Shown here in pieces: positions 9,741-20,420 of a stretch of DNA of 64,000 nt; the first letter of the stretch is position 1, and each line of letters begins with the position of its first letter. The position numbers were made by a program, and so were the translations under genes. Source of the stretch: Dendrobium chrysotoxum (taxonomy: Eukaryota; Streptophyta; Magnoliopsida; Asparagales; Orchidaceae); contig CM034314.1 of NCBI GenBank assembly GCA_019925795.1, forward strand, positions 34,837,774-34,901,773, given 5' to 3'. The notes under the pieces were generated by a model. It did no database searches and had not been told where the DNA came from. It worked only from the letters and a program-made list of their open reading frames with translations.

Positions 9741-12159
9741 CCTAACCCATTTAACCAAGTTAAATCTTTTAATTTCTTAAATCCACTTAAATGATTGATC
9801 TAAAGCTATCCAAAATTATTTGGAGTCAAATCCTTGGAACTTTGACCAAACTCAACCTATATGTGTATTGGTCAAACCATCTTAAACTTTCATTCACATA
9901 TTTAAACTCTAACTCTTATGCATCAAGCCCTTTTCAAGTCAGCTCAAGACACTCCCCATGCCACCTCACCATCCCATGTGGCAAGTTGACAAGTTAAATG
10001 GTCAACATGGGCATTTATAGTCATCAAAGTTAGTCAAACATTCAACCTATAGGATTTTCAACAACACGTGCCCTCCTCATACATTTGGATAGTTGTGAGG
10101 GGCAATTGGCAGCATCCCAAAGTTTTCCCCCTCAATCAATCATTAGGGATAAGGGGAAAATGCCAAAATAAAGCTCCCTAAGCTCATCATACTCTCCTAT
10201 ATTCAAAGACCTCTAATTACATCAACTTAAAAACCCATTCAACTGAATATTTATCCTCTCTAGCTATAAGAGAAGCCTCCCCAAACTTTCCCCAGGTGGT
10301 TGCAAGCTCTAGAACCCAATTTGAGAAGAGAGAGGAGAGAAAGAGAGAGAAAGGAGAATTTGAATAGCAGATATAAATCCAGCTTTCCAACAAGCCCAAG
10401 AACATTAAAATCCAATAACTAGATTATAAGTTATCATCATTTTAAGTTATAAGATTAAACCATGATTTCTCCCAAATCTCAAAGCAAGGAGCCTTGAAAC
10501 TCCATCGGTTGAAAGATTAGGGTATGAAGAACATATATTCCAAATTTCATGAAAATCCATGGGATGGATTGAAAAGTTATTGGCAATTAAATATTTCAAT
10601 TCATTTTGAATTCAGTTTCAGTCGGCTAACCAGAGCTGTCTGATCGCTCATTCAGCGTGATTGGATAGTGCTGATCGCGCCACATCATCCCTCAGAACCA
10701 CGCGTGGTTATTTAAAAAATTTAATTAAAAAATTCAATTAAATGCCCAGAACTTCCAAAATTCATAAAAAAATTAATTTTTCACCAAATTTAGTATTCTT
10801 AGGCTCATTGGAATGGTCTTGAGCCCTACTATTTACTAAAACTAAAGTTAAGTGAATTTGATTAGTGGATTGTGAGATATTTAGATTTGATTAAAATATA
10901 ATTTTCTCAATTTTCTTACAATCTAGTGGTCAACTTGGACATAAATTTAGGTGAAATGTTTTTGGGCATCTTAGGCATTTTATATAATTTTCTTACGATC
11001 AGATGTCCAATGGATTTGTGTGATGTGAATTTATAAAATAATGGGTCCATTTTGGACCCAAAACTTTGAAAGTTCATAACTCTTCAAATTATTAGAACTA
11101 GGCTATCTGATTGTTGTGATGTGCTTGCATATGTTCTAGAGTTAGGTGACCAAAATTTCAAACCCATTTGAACACTAGAGACGCCTAGGCGAAATATTTA
11201 AGGAATAGGTCTAGTTAACTTAGAAAAATTCTAAGAAATTATACACAGATCCAATAGGGGTGAAACTTTAGAACTTTGAAATTAGTGACATTTTACACTT
11301 TAGGTCCAAATTTCACTATATTTGGAGGTCATTAGGTTAGAAAATTAACAAAGTTAAAATTCAACCATTTTTTAGGACCTAGAAACTTAAAAAAAATATA
11401 ATAAATCAAAATTAACTTCCAAAATTAAAAATAATATATCAAACTGACCAAAGGTTGACCCTCTATTCAGGAAAAATAAAAACCCCATCACTAGACTTTT
11501 AGTTTAACCTTAATTTAAGTTCTAGTGAAAATTAATAATTAACTAAATAAAATAATTTAAAATTATTAAATATCATGAATAAATTCTAAACACCTAAAAA
11601 CACTGCCATGGGACATTACTAATCTTTGGGAGTTATTCTATGCAGTTTAGAAAAAAGTTTGGATCAAAATAATCAAAACATCCATAATTAAGTAATTAAA
11701 AAAATCAATTAATTAACCAAACTTTAAAAAATCATAATTAATTATAAAAAACTCCAAATTAAGCAAACTCAAAGGCATTGTACTCCATATAAACCCTAAT
11801 ATTTTTTAAAAATATCAAACCATGAAAAATCACTGAAAATAAAAAAGTCAACATTCAAGTCAACTTTAAGTTAAAATTTCAACTAAAAAAGTTTGAAAAT
11901 TCATAACTAAATATAGAAAAATTGAAATCCAGCAAACTTCCAGTCTAATTGCTCATCCTAGGATCTAATATTGAATAAAAATACTAAATTTCTAGAAATA
12001 TCCTTTAATCTAAAAGTTAAAATTTGACCCTTTAATTTAATAATTAAAATAATAAAAAAATTCAAAAATTTAATAATCAACCAAAATCCCAAAAATGATT
12101 AATTTGATTAATAAAATTAATCAACCAACCCTTTAATATACAACAACCACTCCAAAGAT

Positions 12160-12425
12160 GAAGTTTTAGGATAGACTACTTCGAGCTACGGGGTTATGTG
12201 TCATAAGGAGACCTGGATCCTCGAGCTAGGTGGCACAACGCCACGAATGAATTCAATATAGTATAAAAATTTAAATCAAATTATTATTAAATATTTAACC
12301 AAGATAAAATCTTTAATCTAAGTATATCAATAAGGTTTTTAGGATGGACTACTCTGGGTTGCGAGGCTACATGTTTTAAGGAGGCCTGGTTCCTCGAGCC
12401 TTATTGCACAATGCCATGAACCAGT
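12160..12425 (+). repeat. Direct duplication inside H 5' LTR (period about 175 bp)
   Basis: A block reading 'gga(t)agactact..gagctacggggttatgtgtc..ggcctggt..ggcacaacgcca' occurs at about 12,165-12,245 and again at 12,340-12,420. H's 3' LTR keeps both copies (62,735-62,815 and 62,905-62,995). Solo LTR S has one recognisable copy near 44,600-44,700. Confidence 0.6.
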
Positions 12426-15082
12426 TGATGGAAAATTTAAATTAATCTAATCCTTAAAACTAACAACCAATCTAATTAATTAAATTATATTAATCCCTTA
12501 ATTTATAACTAATTAAATTTATTTAATCAATTAACCTTAAAAATGCATCTTAAAATAAATCTTAACACATTAATATTTGAATTATAATCAGATTTATCCT
12601 TTAACCTTGTATAAATCCGAACATTAGACAATTTTAGTCAATTACATGATATAGGACATATTCAAACCACACATCCTACCTCACACACTTTAGATGATTT
12701 TCAAAGGCACCACTTCTAGATCTAGGCTAGACCGGTGTTTACTTTTCTGCTATATGCCAGGTTTTTTGAGTTTCACTACATACTGGTTGTTAGAATTAAA
12801 TGATTGATGTAATTGTTTATTTAATTTTTTGATATAATTGATTGTGCATTAGATTTACCCTAAGGATATGGCAGATTTAAATGTTGATTCAATCTTATGC
12901 ATGTGGCCATGCTCATACAGGGCATTTAAAATCAAAGAGGGCAAAATCATAAATATTAAATTATTACAGATATTGCTGTTGCACTAGGTCCCCCTTTTAA
13001 AATTAAATTAGTATGGCCAAGTGTGGTTGGTTTAAGCATTTTAATTGTAATATATAACTGTTTGAGATATTATTTCAAATTATAATTGCCTAGGATAATC
13101 GTGCAGGTGTCGAATCTATATTTTAATATTTTTATCAAATGTAATTTAAATCTATTGAGTTATAATTCAAAGTGACATTTGAGACGGGATACATAAATAT
13201 CTAACTTAGATTCCAAAGAGTAGAGAATATCCCTTAAGGGAGAGTATTCCTCTATTTAGAAGACTAAGTTAGGATAATTTTTAAATATCCAAAAGGGAAA
13301 AGATAACACCCCTTTTGAGGGGGGGGTTTCTTTTTATTTGGATATCCGATCCCAACGAATCTAAGGAGCTTACAAAAGGATGAAGAAGTGAAGATCGAGA
13401 AGAATCCCATTCTAAAATTCACTTTAGTCTTAGGAGTAGAATCCGGGCTGTTGTCAGTGGTACCCAACCGCTTCACTTTCTACAGACCTTGGGTTATAAT
13501 ATTAAGTGGCAATTGCTACATGGACTTTTAATTTGAATATTTATTTAATTAATCTGATAAATGATTAATGTGTTAATTACGATATAAGATTGCATGCTTT
13601 AAGTAATTTTTTAGTAATTTTGTATGTCAATCTTTGATTTTTCCTAGAACCTGATCGGATCACGAGGGATCGCTAAAAGCTTTTCTACTTTAACTAAATT
13701 AAGATTTTTAAGACAATATTAAAACTCTAACTCTTTTAAGAAGTAAGCTTGGGACCGCTAGGAGTTTACATTACATTTTTTTGCACTTTCTTTCCTTTGT
13801 TAGGCACCTCCTTGCCTACGAGTTTTGGCAGACCACCTAGCCTACGAGGGTGCAGATCTGTCAAGGGGAATCTATGAAATCTCTATGAAAAAACTAATTT
13901 TTAAGCCTTTTTAAAATTACTCCATATTTGATTTAAGCATTTATTGAGTTAACTAGCATATAGTACAATAGAAACAAATTAAAATTAGTCAAAATTTTAA
14001 TTGCATTTACTTTAAGCTTTATATTACCTAACATAAGTCAAAGAGCCAATTAAGGGCTGCTCTAAATGTCAGGCCAACTCTCAAAAACTTAACTTAATCA
14101 AATATCCCTAACACTCTAATAAAAATGGCTGAACTTATGGTTTTGAAGCATTTAGGGGGTTAGCTAGCTTCCTAATTCAGGCCGGGGTAAGTCTAGATCC
14201 TGCATTGCATTAGCTTGGTTCGGGTGACTGATTTCTAGTACCTAATTTTGACTTATGTTCTAAGGCAAGCTCAGGATATAAGACCTCAACTTTCAAGAAT
14301 TAAATCTCAATTTTTTAATAAAACTGATAATTCAAATTTAAATATCCTTTAATTCAAATTTAAGCCCAACATATAGGGTAGATTGTGGTGTTTCTGAATT
14401 ATTTCAGAATCCTAAAGCACATCCTACCATTCTTCCTTTAGCCTCCAGAAATAAGTACTCATCTCGATCTAATCCAAGTTAGATTCTCAATCCTCATCTC
14501 CCTTGATATCAAACTTTGAGATCTCAAAATAAAATTTCTACCACTATTTTAATCAAGAGTATTCGTAGGAAATTCTAGTTTCCTACGATGTAATTAACTA
14601 TAAGGTCTTGCGCTCGTAGGAGATTTTGAAACCTAGATCAAATTTTAAAATCATTTTTTTAAAACCTTAATTAATTATCTTTGAGATAATTTAAGTGGAA
14701 ATCAATGATCTTTATCTTCATTTTCAAATAATCAATATTGACTGATATCTTCTTCCCTCAGGAAGATATATCAATTATTATTGTAACATTAATTATGAAA
14801 TTAATGATAACTTATCTAAATTATTGTAGTTAAATACCTAAGTGAACAATCATTTTAACTCTCCAGGATCATATGTAGTTCTTAATCAAATTTGACTATG
14901 ATAATTAGGATAAAATTTTAATCCTATAAATTAAACCCATTAAGGAATGGTATGCTTGTCTCTTGAGATGATATACCCTTCATAATAATGCCTTTACTTT
15001 CAAAATTAAAATTAAAAAAATTAAATTGCCCAAAGATAATTAACCTTTTTTTAAAACAACACTTTTTAATCAAGTAAAAAAA

Positions 15083-15100
15083 TGGCGACTCTATTGGGGA
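15083..15100 (+). other. Element H primer-binding site (tRNA-Arg type)
   Basis: TGGCGACTCTATTGGGGA follows the LTR end by about 7-10 bp. As I recall, the TGGCGACTC...GGGGA form matches the PBS described for Ogre/Tat elements and attributed to tRNA-Arg. Its position fixes the end of the 5' LTR and the plus orientation of H. Confidence 0.8.
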
Positions 15101-15279
15101 TAAATTCTCTCTTCATCTTTAGTAGTGATACAAATTTTATTGCATCGAAAGTTTTGACTACCATTCCATTCTTTGGTCCCCTTACCTATAACTTCCTTGG
15201 GTGTGTAGAAAGCATCAGTAAGACATGTTAATGGAGAGGTGAGTGAGGAAACCTCTATCAAAGTTGGGCTTGGACATTT

Positions 15280-17010
15280 TGCTTCCAAGTTAATTGGTAG
15301 AGCAAAAGAGTGAAGCTAAATCCTTTAAAATCCTCCTATAAATTTTGCAACCTTGTATACTTAAACATATCCCAGGCATGTTAAGTTTTTTAACTTACAG
15401 AAACTCCTTAAGTTTTAAAATAAAAATTCAAATCTTTTAGCAAAACCCAGGCTTAAACAGTTTGCCTCTAGCAGAGCCAAAGAGTCAAGCCAAATTTTCT
15501 AAGATCATTCTATAAATGCTATAAACTCACATGTTCAAATAAATCCAAACATATTAAGTTTCATAATTTATAGAAGACTCTTCAATCTCAGTGTCAAAAT
15601 CCAAAACTTTTCAGTCAATTCTGGGCTTTAACATTTCACCCCCAACCTAACTAGCCGAGTAAAAGAGTCAACCCAATCTTCTTGAGCTTTCTTATTAAAC
15701 TTTTATACCCTTACGTTTAGTGTAAATTCAATATATTGAGTTTCAAGGATTTGAGAAAACTCTATCAATATTTTAATCCTTTAAAATCCTTCTCAAAATC
15801 ACTCAAATTAGCTTTGATCATCATTGCTATATATTTCCTACAACATCCTCTTATATTTTAACATGTACAATGTAAATCCAATTTTCTTCAATGTCAATTT
15901 CAATATTCAATCCTTCTAGTCAAATCTAGGCTTAGACATTTTGCCCCCAAGTCAACGAGTGGAGCGAAATAGGCATGCCATACCTTATGATCTTTATGTC
16001 AATTCTGTTAACCTGTATATTCGAATGAGATTTAGTATGTCGAGTTTTAGAATTTAAAGAAGATCTACAGAATCTAACTCTGGGCTTTGACATTTCACTT
16101 CCAAGCTACTTTGTGGGATGAAAGAGTCAAGCAATTTCTAAGTGAATTTCCTCATAAATTTGTAAACCTTTATGTTAGATGCAAATTCAAGATATTGGGT
16201 TTCAATAGTTTGAGGAAATTTTGTTAAATTCTTTAAAGTAAAAAATCATCCTCAAATTTAATCCAATCCACTTCAAGCATCATTGACATATGTCTTCTAT
16301 AACACTCTCTTGTAGATTAACAAATGCAATACAAACTCAAATTCTCTTCCAAAATCTTTCTAATCAACTTTAACCGTCGTTGCCATGTGTCTTTTACAAC
16401 ATTCTATTATAGTTGAACATATGCAATGCAAATCCAAATTTCCTTCAACCAAATCCAAACTTTGACATTTTACCCCAAGTCAATTGGCGATGTAAAAGAG
16501 TCAAGTCAAAATATCTGATTCTCTTTTAAAACTTGCAAACCATCTTGTTAATTACAAACTTAACATGTTGAGTTCCAAAATTTGAAAACAATCAATTAAG
16601 TTCAAAATTCAAAAATCAAATTCAAAATGAATTAATTTAAATTCATGTTTTTAAATTTCAAATCACTATCTTTTAACTTCCTTCAAGCTTTGACTTTGAC
16701 ATTTCAACCCCAAGCCACTTGGTGGGATGAAAGAGTCAGGCATTTTAAGTTCAACCTTAAATTCAAATTTAATTTTAACATCAAATTCAACTTTAATGTT
16801 GATTTTAAATTCAAATTCAGTCTTTAACATTTTTCCCCAAGTCAATCAGTGGAATGAAAGAGTTAAGCATAATTCTCAAAATTTTTTTATCAATTTTGTG
16901 AACCCTCTTATTGAGTGGAAACTTAATATGTTGAGTTCAAAAATTTGAAAAGAATCAATCAAGTTCAAAATTCAAATTCCATTTCAAAATTAACTAATTC
17001 AAATCACCTT
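15280..17010 (+). repeat. Diverged direct repeats in H leader (unit about 150-190 bp)
   Basis: The block 'cccaagtcaattggtgg(a)gtaaaagagtcaagcc' recurs at about 15,299, 15,473, 15,657, 15,957, 16,114, 16,488, 16,724 and 16,852. Between occurrences lie a 'cttgtatattc..atgttgag' segment and AAATTCAAATTC low-complexity sequence. The spacings of 128-374 bp suggest a decayed tandem array with losses. No coding potential is apparent. Similar AATTCAAA-rich sequence recurs at 57,320-57,490, on the other side of the H ORF. Confidence 0.65.
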
Positions 17011-17040
17011 CTTAAATTCTAGAAAATTAAGCATACTCAA

Positions 17041-17109
17041 ATGGCTAGGAAACTCAACTTCTCTCTGGATAGAAACTTGATAGTAGAAGAAATCACCTCT
17101 GGAAACACA
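17041..17109 (+). pseudogene. Element H ORF, 5' exon-like part before the copia insertion
   Basis: An ATG at 17,041 opens a frame (MARKLNFSLDRNLIVEE...) that reaches the copia LTR at 17,110 after 23 codons. After removal of element P and one TSD copy, the frame continues at 54,955 with one stop very close to the joint and then a long readable stretch. The product is not recognised. Its position, between the leader and the 3' region, is that of the extra ORF1 of Ogre elements, but I see no sequence feature that proves homology. Confidence 0.5.
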
Positions 17110-17529
17110 TGTTGAGAATTGTGCAAATTTGGAGATTGTTGAGAATTGTGCAAATATGTTTGAAGTGAGTTTTTAATATGAGTTATTTTGATGATTATAA
17201 AAGCTTATTGTTTGTCTATTATTTCTCCTAATAATATTAGAATTTTTGTTTTGTGTGTACTAACATGTCTTTCAGGAAATCCACACTCCAGACTATTGAA
17301 GACTTCAAGTTTATTTGTTAGAGTTTATTGTAAGTAAAGTATGTAATTTTTTACTTTTCTTGAGTCTGAGAAAGTGTGATTGTAAGTTGGATAGTTGTGC
17401 ACACACACACTAGGGGAGTGAGGTAAAACTTAATTTTTTAAACTAATCATACTGTACGATATGTGATCGTACGAAATGCTCTATATTATTTCTCCTCTAA
17501 AATGAACCTACCTGGTCGAAAATTTTTCT

Positions 17530-17960
17530 AAGTATGAATTGTACAGTACAAAATATTTTCGTACATCATTTTCCAGAGTATGAAGTAAGAGCTCAAATTG
17601 TTCTTATTAGATCGTCTGGGATGAATTGTTCAATTTTTTGAACTATTTATACAGTACAAAATTATTTCGTATACCATTTTCTAGAGTATGAAATATCGGG
17701 TTCACATGTTCGCACAACATCGTACGAGACGAACTATTTAATTTTTTGAACTGTTTGTAAGTACAAAATTGATTCGTATACCATTTCTAGAGTATGAAAT
17801 ATGGGGTTCACAGGTTCGTATAGCATCATACGGGATGAACTATTCAATTTTTTGAACTCTTTATACAACACGAAATTATTTCGTATACCATTTTCCAGAG
17901 TACAAAATTTGGGTCCTATAGGTTCGTACATAATCATACCAGAAAAATATTCCATAATTT
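17530..17960 (+). repeat. Tandem 108-bp U3 repeats with GTAC-type palindromes (P 5' LTR)
   Basis: Units contain 'tttttgaactgttcgtacagtacaaaatt', then 'ccattttccagagta', then 'ggttcacaggttcgta'. About four degenerate units are present, and each carries several CGTAC/GTACG motifs. Equivalent arrays occur in M's LTRs (19,680-20,020 and 36,410-36,740, reverse) and P's 3' LTR (53,690-54,080). Confidence 0.7.
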
Positions 17961-18056
17961 TAAACTATTTGTTTGGGACAATATTCGATTGTATGGTATG
18001 ATTGGTATGCGTAAAACTAGAAATTTTTTATTTTGGATAGTTTTTCTTCTTCTATG

Positions 18057-18064
18057 TATATAAG
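18057..18064 (+). promoter_or_regulatory. LTR promoter TATA box (element P 5' LTR)
   Basis: TATATAAG lies in the sequence 'tctatgtatataagggacc', downstream of the U3 repeats and upstream of the CT-containing leader. P's 3' LTR has the same box at 54,185-54,192. M's LTRs have weaker TTAATATTTAAGG / TTAGTATTTAAGG versions at the homologous place, on the minus strand. Confidence 0.65.
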
Positions 18065-18279
18065 GGACCTAAAAACTGACTGTCAGAATAACTTCCACAA
18101 ATTTCTCTTGAGTGGGCTTGAAGAGTGTGTTTGGGAGAGTGTTTCGAGAGTGAAGAGTGAGAGATATTATGTAAGGAAATTCTGAGGGTATTCACAAGGT
18201 TGTCCAATAGTGAGGATCTCTTTCTTGTTCTTTAAAGTTCTTCCCAACCTTCTTAGAGAGCTTTTTGAAAAGAATTATC

Positions 18280-18420
18280 GAAGGAGGTTCGGTTCTCTAT
18301 CATCACTAAGGAGGGTGAAAAAGGAGGATTGGTACTCTGCCATTACTAGGAGAGTGAGAAAGGATGTGGGGTTCTCTACCGTCACCAGGAGGGTGAAAAA
18401 GGACAACAGTTCTCTACCGC
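18280..18420 (+). repeat. 39-bp tandem repeats in R/U5 (P 5' LTR)
   Basis: A unit of about 39 bp (reverse-complement form 'gtgatggcagagaaccagtc' followed by 'atcctttttcaccctcctg') is repeated 3-4 times. The same array is present in all four copia LTRs: here, 19,240-19,370, 35,950-36,100 and 54,410-54,550. It lies downstream of the TATA box, so it is probably transcribed in the RNA leader. Confidence 0.7.
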
Positions 18421-18780
18421 ACCGAGTTGGTGAAAGGGAGTTTGTAAAGGCTTCTCCACCTTACTGTGGGGGCAAAAGGACATTCACTTGAGTATAGTGC
18501 AATACTTAGAGATGGAGTCTCTGGGGAGTGGATGTATGTCGTGTTTGACCGAACCACTATAAATACTGGTGTTCTCTATTTTTATTTTATTTTTTGTAAA
18601 TTTAATTTTCTACACCGTACTATATTTTCCTGTGGTTAACAAAGTACTAAATTTTCACATCTGATCGTACTGTACGAATTGGATCTTACTGTACGATATA
18701 TTGAGGTTTCATATAAAAAGATTTCAAAACTTCCAAGAGGTTTAAAAAGTACCAATTCACCCCCCCCTCTTGGTTAGCCT

Positions 18781-20405
18781 TGAAAGTCCGAATAGATTAT
18801 TAGACCTATTTCTTATATCCCTAGGCTAACCAAGAGGGGGGGTTAATTGGTCCTTCTAAAAATATCTCTTGGAATTTTAGAAAACTTATATTTAAAAACT
18901 TATGTAGATCGTACAGTATGATTTATTTTCGTATAGTACGAACAGAGTGAATTTTTAAAGCTTTTTCAATCTCAGAAATTCAACCACAGAAAAATAAAAT
19001 GCATAAAAATAACAGCACAAAAAAAATAAAAACTAAGAACAGAAAATACCAGAATTTATAGTGGTTTGGTCAAACATGACCTACATCCACTCCCTAGAGA
19101 CTCCTTCTCTAGGTATTGTACTAAACTCAAGTGACTCTCCTTTTGCCCCCACAACAAGGCGGAGAAGCCTTTATAAACTCTCTTCCACCAACCCGGTGTG
19201 GCAGAGCATCGTCGTCCTTTATCACTCTCCAAGTGACTGCAGAGAACCAATAGTCCTTTTTCACCTTCTTGGTGATGGCAGAGAACCAATCATCCTTTTT
19301 CACCCTCCTGGTGAAGGCAGAGAACCAGTCATCCATTCTCACCCTCCTGGTGACGGCAGAGAACCAGACCTTCTTCAAAGATCTTCTCTCAAGAGTCTTC
19401 AAGGAGATAGAGAAGTGACTTAAAGTACAGAACAATGAAATCCTCACTCTTGGATAACCTTGTGAATCCCCTCACAATTTTTATTCCAGGGATCTCACTC
19501 AACTCACACCCAAACACTCTCCCTTATCACTCTCCCTTTCTCTCTCAAGGAGAAATTCATAGAAGCATCTCCATACAAGTCAGTTTAAAGGTCCTTAAAT
19601 ACTAAGGACAAGAAAAACCATCCAAAAATTGAAATTTTCAAGTTTCACGCGTCCCAATCGTCCCGTACGATCGATCTTCGTACAATACGAATAGTTCAAA
19701 TAATTGAACGATTCGTCCCGTATGATCCTATATGAATCAAAGTCAGGGTCATTCATACCTCAAATCCTCCGGTATGAATTATATTTTGTACTGTATGAAT
19801 AGTTCAAAATAGAACAATTCGTCCTGTATGAACCCAATTTAGAGCCCTTCGTGCCATAAATTATCGTGTATGAAATCAATTTTGTACTATACGAATACTT
19901 CAAAAACTAAACAATTCATCCCGTATGAACCAGTACGAACCAAAAATAGAGCCGTTCATACCACAAAATCTTCTATAAGAACCATATGTCGTACTGTATG
20001 AACTGAACTTAGAAAAAATTTTCAAGCCAGATAGGTTCATCGTGGAGGACATATATACAGATCATCCCGTATGATTATATATCATGTTGTATGATCAGTT
20101 TAAAAAATAAAGTTTTTCACTCTCCCATCGTGTGTGTGTGCACAGTTATCCAACTTACAATCACACTCTCTCAGACTCAAGAAAATAAAAAATACAGACT
20201 TCACTTAGATTAGCAATTAACACATGAACTTAAAGTCTTCAGAAATTTGGATTGTGAATATGCTGAAAGAACATGTTAGTGCACAAAAAAAGAAACTCCA
20301 ATATATGTTAGGAGAAGAATAAAATAAATAAAATGTTTTTGTAATCATCAAAAATAATTTGTATCAAAATTTTCTTGAACGAACGGATTTACACAAATCA
20401 TAGTA
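18781..20405 (-). mobile_element. Element M 3' LTR
   Basis: Complete 1,625-bp LTR. On the minus strand it starts TTACTATGATTTGTG (canonical TG mutated) directly after a polypurine tract and ends CGGACTTTCA at 18,781. It aligns with M's 5' LTR (35,517-37,151) throughout. Differences look like mostly C/T and G/A transitions, as expected for methylated and decaying DNA. It lies tail-to-tail with P's 5' LTR. Confidence 0.9.
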
Positions 20406-20420
20406 ATCTCCCCCTTTTTG
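20406..20420 (-). other. Element M polypurine tract
   Basis: The minus strand reads CAAAAAGGGGGAGAT immediately before the 3' LTR. This is the typical copia/SIRE PPT that primes plus-strand DNA synthesis. P has AAAGGAGGAGAT at the same place. Confidence 0.85.

Larger units (their letters stand above)
8541..15076 (+). mobile_element. Element H 5' LTR (about 6.5 kb)
   Basis: The LTR starts TGTTGACCTCATTTT at 8,541 and ends close to 15,072-15,076, a few bases before a tRNA-type PBS. The end is mutated from the expected CA. Landmarks shared with the 3' LTR, solo LTR S (reverse complement) and partly solo LTR N include a TTGACC/GGTCAA-rich zone (8,980-9,740), a doubled 'tcgagc..ggtggcacaacgcca' motif (12,160 and 12,345), a GATATAGGACA box (near 12,647), a GAATCCGGG..GTTGTC box (13,440) and a TCCTACGATGTAATTAACTA box (14,580). 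It lacks the roughly 600-bp CTAGG-rich repeat zone present in the G and S LTRs. Confidence 0.85.
17110..18780 (+). mobile_element. Element P 5' LTR, main part
   Basis: The LTR begins TGTTGAGAATTGTGC at 17,110 and breaks off at GGTTAGCCT (18,780), where reverse element M begins. The last 42 bp of the LTR are found at 37,157-37,198 after M. A 27-bp segment of the LTR start is duplicated in tandem (17,110-17,136 and 17,137 onward). The U3 carries about 108-bp repeats rich in GTAC palindromes (17,530-17,960), the TATA box is at 18,057, and 39-bp repeats lie downstream (18,280-18,420). Confidence 0.88.

Noticed and set aside
18210..18491. Open frames of about 90-106 codons over the 39-bp repeats in copia LTRs (also 19,127-19,447 and 35,860-36,180, minus strand)
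   Set aside because: They lack an ATG (the frame opens at GTG), the opposite strand is also open, and the 39-bp unit is a multiple of three, so repeats without a stop stay open by default. P's 3' LTR copy has an early stop.
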